From: Alphaproteobacteria bacterium
GTDB lineage: Bacteria > Pseudomonadota > Alphaproteobacteria > Rhizobiales > Aestuariivirgaceae
DNA length: 10,442 bases
Direction of reading: 5' to 3'
Assembly (NCBI GenBank): GCA_024639035.1
Contig: JAHEJE010000071.1
Coordinates: forward strand, 1 to 10,442
This document shows positions 6,260 to 10,442 of the stretch, in pieces (the first letter of the stretch is position 1; every line of letters begins with the position of its first letter). The position numbers and the translations under genes are program-made. Under the pieces are notes generated by a model, which saw only the letters and a list, made by a program, of their open reading frames with translations, was not told the DNA's origin and made no database searches.

Positions 6260-6430
6260 TGGCAGGAGCGCAAGCGACGTGAACGCACGCTCGCGCGGAC
6301 GCGTGAGCGGAAGACAAAAACCACTGGCAGGAGCGCAAGCGACGTGAGCGGACGGCCCGGCGGAGGCCGGGGCGGAAGTCAACCAAACCAACCAGCGTGA
6401 GCGGACGGCCCGGCGGAGGCCGGGGCGGAA
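6260..6430. repeat. Three related intergenic repeat units, each with a GC-rich hairpin
   Basis: Unit A starts at 6260, unit B at 6325, and unit C (5' truncated) near 6395. A and B share an identical 23-bp head (6260-6282 and 6325-6347; begins TGGCAGGAGCGCAAG). B and C share an identical 35-bp body (6343-6377 and 6396-6430; begins CGTGAGCGGACGG, ends GGGGCGGAA). All three end in GCGGAA followed by an A/C-rich spacer. The body of A differs, yet also folds: GCTCGCGC-GGAC-GCGTGAGC (6289-6308). B and C fold as CCCGGC-GGAG-GCCGGG (6356-6371, 6409-6424). The block separates the convergent NUDIX and yciB genes. It resembles a REP-like intergenic element; no T-run follows the hairpins, so it is not a classical terminator. 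Confidence 0.8.
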
Positions 6431-6440
6431 AAACAGAGAA

Positions 6441-7000
6441 TCACTCTTCGATCATATGCTTGGTCATCAGCGGGATCTGCGCCATGCCGAAGGCCATGGT
6501 CAGGCCCAGCAGGCCGAACACCTTGAACGTCACCCAGGTGTCGGTCGAAACCGACCGCCAGACCATCTCATTCAGTCCGGCCAGGCAGAAGAAGAACAGG
6601 CCCCAACGCAGCGACAGCTTGCGCCAGCCCTCATCGTCCATTTTCAACATCTCACCCATCACCGACTTGAGGAACGAGCGCCCGAACAACAGCCCGGCCA
6701 GCAGGATCGAGCCAAGCAATCCGTTGACCAGCGTCACCTTGACCTTGATGAAGGTGTCATTCTCCAGGTAGATCGTCAGCCCGCCGAACACCAGCACGAA
6801 CACCAGGGTGACGATAAGCATCGGCGCCACCTTGTGCGTCAACTTCCAGGTGATCACGAAGGCAACGGCAATCGCCGCCATCAGCACCGCCGTTGCCGTG
6901 TAGATGCCCCACATCCAGTTGGCGCCGAAGAACGCCAGGAGAGGCCCGAAATCCGTCGCCAGCTTGATGCCCTGCGGCATCTTCTTTTCCGCCTGTATGC

Positions 7001-7004
<4 letters not shown>
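6441..7004 (-). CDS. yciB: YciB/IspZ inner-membrane protein (septation protein A family)
   Basis: Members of this family are polytopic inner-membrane proteins linked to cell envelope synthesis and normal septation; the molecular activity is not settled. The 187-residue product is strongly hydrophobic with about five membrane segments: roughly residues 20-52, 61-81, 92-109, 131-150 and 159-178. Family features are the opening 'KLATDFGPLLAFFGAN', 'TIYLENDTFIKVKVTLVNGL' and 'GWRKLSLRWGLFFFCLAGLNE'. ATG 7004 overlaps the ftsY stop as ATGA and is preceded by AGAGG seven bases upstream, inside ftsY, so the two genes are translationally coupled. It is the last gene of the dapF-mtaB-ftsY-yciB string; the repeat block lies 11 bp past its stop. 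Confidence 0.95.
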
Positions 7005-8538
<1,534 letters not shown>

Positions 8539-8539
<1 letters not shown>

Positions 8540-9774
8540 TAGGCCAGCCGCCCCTGCAACCCGTCCGCCCCGTGCCCGGTCATCTCTACCGCCACGATGT
8601 CCCCTGGCTCCGCGGCGCCTTCGAGTGCCACCGCCGCGTACTGCGCCGTGCGCCCGGTCTCGGCGGTTTCCACCAGCACGTCGCGCACCTTGCCCACTTC
8701 GCCGCCGTAGAACCGCGCCTCGGCCGCCCGCCCGGCATCGCGCAGCCTCGCCGCCCGGCCCTTGATCACCGCCCCGTTCACCTGCGGCATGCGCGCCGCC
8801 GGCGTGCCCGGTCGCACCGAATAGGGAAACACGTGCAGGAACGTCAGTCCGCACTCATCGACCAGGCGCAGCGAGTTCTGAAACATCTCGTCCGTCTCGG
8901 TCGGAAATCCGGCGATGATATCGGCCCCGAAAACCACGTCCGGCCGCATCCGCCGCACATCCTCACAAAACCGTATGGTGTCGGCCCGCAGATGCCGCCG
9001 CTTCATCCGCTTCAGCACCATGTCGTCACCCGCCTGCACCGACAGATGCACATGCGGCATCAACCGCTCCTCTTCGGCAAACGCTGCCATCAGATCGTCA
9101 TCCGCCTCGATCGAGTCGATTGACGACAGGCGAAGCCGCGGCAGCTCCGGCACCATCTTCAGAATGCGCCGCACCAGGTTACCTAGCTTCGGTTCACCGG
9201 GCAGGTCGGCGCCATAAGAGGTGATGTCTACCCCGGTCAGCACGATCTCCTTGTAGCCGTTTTCCACCAGCCGCCGCACCTGCGCGACGACCTCCCCCGC
9301 CGGCACCGAGCGCGAGTTCCCGCGGCCATAGGGAATGATGCAGAACGTGCAGCGATGATCGCACCCGGTCTGCACCTGCACGAAACCGCGCGTGCGGCCG
9401 GCGAACCCGTCGAGCATCTGCGGCGCCGTCTCGGTCACCGACATGATGTCGTTGACCCGCACCTTTTCTTCCGCCCCGACGCCGAAGTCATAACTGGCCG
9501 CCCGCAACTTCTCCTCGTTGCCGAGCACCAGGTCGACCTCGTCCATGCCGGCAAAGGAGTCCGGATCGATCTGCGCCGCACACCCTGTCACGATGATCCG
9601 CGCCGCAGGATGATCACGCCGCGCCCGCCTGACCGCCTGGCGCGCCTGGCGCTGCGCTTCCGCCGTCACCGCGCAGGTATTGATCACCACGCTGCCCTCC
9701 GGCGCTGCTGAACGCATCACTTCGGACTCATAGGCATTGAGTCGGCAGCCGAATGTAATCACCTCGGCGCTCAT
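8539..9774 (-). CDS. mtaB: MtaB, tRNA t6A37 methylthiotransferase
   Basis: MtaB is a radical SAM enzyme that converts t6A at position 37 of ANN-decoding tRNAs to ms2t6A. The 411-residue product has the N-terminal UPF0004 domain with three cluster cysteines, C10 (TFGCRLN), C34 (NTCAV) and C65 (TGCAA), then the radical SAM motif C138-DHR-C142-TF-C145, and a C-terminal TRAM-like region. The short N-terminus beginning VITFGCRLNAYESE, rather than the MiaB form, points to MtaB. GTG 9777 and ATG 9774 are adjacent start options; AGGAG (9786-9782) is seven bases from the ATG and four from the GTG, so ATG is preferred. It overlaps the dapF stop as TGATG and the ftsY start as TAGTG. Confidence 0.93.
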
Positions 9775-10442
9775 CACGCCACTCCTCCGATGCCCGGCAA
9801 CTCACCCTCAAAATCGTAAGCCACCGGCCCGGTCATCAAAATATGCTCATCGCTCTCGCGCCACTCGATCACCAGGTCGCCACCCGGCAGCGTCACCGTC
9901 GCCACTCGATCGGTAAACGTCTTGCGCACCGCACACACCTGCGCCGCGCACGCCCCGGTGCCGCAGGCTCGTGTGAGCCCGGCGCCACGCTCCCACACCT
10001 TCAGGATGATATGATTGCGCGCCACCACCTGGGCCAGCGAAATATTCGCCCGCTCGGGGAAGATCGGATGGTTCTCCAACAGCGGCCCGAACCGCGCCAG
10101 ATCATGCGCCTCCACGTCATCGACCCAGAACACGCAATGCGGATTGCCGACATTCACCACCGAAGGCGTATGCAGCACCGGTGCATCAATCGGCCCGATC
10201 TGCAACTCGATCCCGCGCGTATCGTGAAACTCCTCGGCCAGCGGAATGTCCTGCCAGCCAAACTTCGGCACCCCCATGTCGACGGTGATATCGCCATCGC
10301 CGGCCGGCGTACACACCAAGAGCCCACCACGGGTATTGATCGTCACCGACGGTTTGCCGGTCTCCTTCATCACCAGATCGGCGACACACCGCGAAGCATT
10401 GCCGCAGCTCTCCACCTCACCGCCCGCATTGTTCCAGATTTG
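9774..10442 (-). CDS. dapF: Diaminopimelate epimerase, 5' end outside the window
   Basis: DapF interconverts LL- and meso-diaminopimelate, the last step before peptidoglycan precursor and lysine synthesis, using two cysteines as acid and base. The visible 222 residues start with QIWNNAGGE and run to the stop; roughly the first 60-70 residues are missing. The frame is open to the window edge, so an internal GTG at 10415 is not the start. The first catalytic cysteine is in ESCGNASRC (visible residue 13) and the second in TRACGTGACAA. 'PLAEEFHDTRGIELQIGPIDAPVLHTPSVVNVGNPH' type segments and 'GPLLENHPIFPERANIS' are typical of alphaproteobacterial DapF. The loop before the first cysteine reads NNAGGE rather than the common NADGS. 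It is the first visible gene of a coupled operon. Confidence 0.95.
   Translation of the reverse strand, partial: QIWNNAGGEVESCGNASRCVADLVMKETGKPSVTINTRGGLLVCTPAGDGDITVDMGVPKFGWQDIPLAEEFHDTRGIELQIGPIDAPVLHTPSVVNVGNPHCVFWVDDVEAHDLARFGPLLENHPIFPERANISLAQVVARNHIILKVWERGAGLTRACGTGACAAQVCAVRKTFTDRVATVTLPGGDLVIEWRESDEHILMTGPVAYDFEGELPGIGGVA

Noticed and set aside
6260..6430. CRISPR array
   Set aside because: There are only two perfect 35-bp copies with an 18-bp gap, the units have variable lengths and internal hairpins, and no cas genes are nearby.
6343..6430. Rho-independent terminator for the NUDIX gene or yciB
   Set aside because: The hairpins are GC-rich but no T-run follows on either strand; the T-run on the minus strand lies before, not after, the stem.
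8540..8854. Extended N-terminus of FtsY
   Set aside because: The extension lies inside mtaB in another frame and reads as Arg/Gly-rich nonsense; GTG 8539 gives the standard AGFFKKLF start.

Overview
The window is a GC-rich chromosomal stretch from an alphaproteobacterium, most likely of the Hyphomicrobiales (Rhizobiales) type. The evidence is gene order and protein character: hrcA-grpE facing rph-rdgB-hemW, and a dapF-mtaB-ftsY-yciB string, are both familiar alphaproteobacterial arrangements. I see no tRNA, rRNA, CRISPR array, insertion sequence, phage gene or integration site. The window is almost entirely housekeeping, and I found no convincing new multi-gene system.

Left part (1-2186): the first 18 codons of a minus-strand YegP/DUF1508-like gene lie at the left edge. 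Next come grpE and hrcA, both on the minus strand with hrcA upstream: the heat-shock repressor and the DnaK nucleotide exchange factor. hrcA and rph are divergent, sharing about 150 bp with back-to-back promoter candidates and a dyad between them. No CIRCE operator is visible.

Middle (2187-5185): rph, rdgB and hemW run on the plus strand with a 5-nt gap and an 8-nt overlap, so they are probably one transcript (tRNA 3'-end trimming, non-canonical NTP clean-up, haem-related radical SAM protein). hemW collides tail to tail with a MarR-family regulator, with 2 nt between stops.

Intergenic 5195-5644 (about 450 bp) holds several short dyads on the marR side, a possible 15-codon ORF with a good ribosome binding site, a very AT-rich segment, and the promoter region of a NUDIX hydrolase gene. 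The NUDIX gene (5645-6199) belongs to the zinc-ribbon NUDIX type but has lost half of the ribbon. Between it and the convergent yciB lies a 170-bp block of three related repeat units, each with a GC-rich hairpin. This is the least explained element of the window.

Right part (6441-10442): dapF (5' end cut by the window), mtaB, ftsY and yciB are on the minus strand with overlapping stop/start codons (TGATG, TAGTG, ATGA), indicating one translationally coupled operon for diaminopimelate/lysine synthesis, tRNA ms2t6A modification, SRP-receptor membrane targeting and a membrane/septation protein. FtsY has a long acidic Glu-Pro repeat domain encoded by hexanucleotide and 15-bp tandem repeats.
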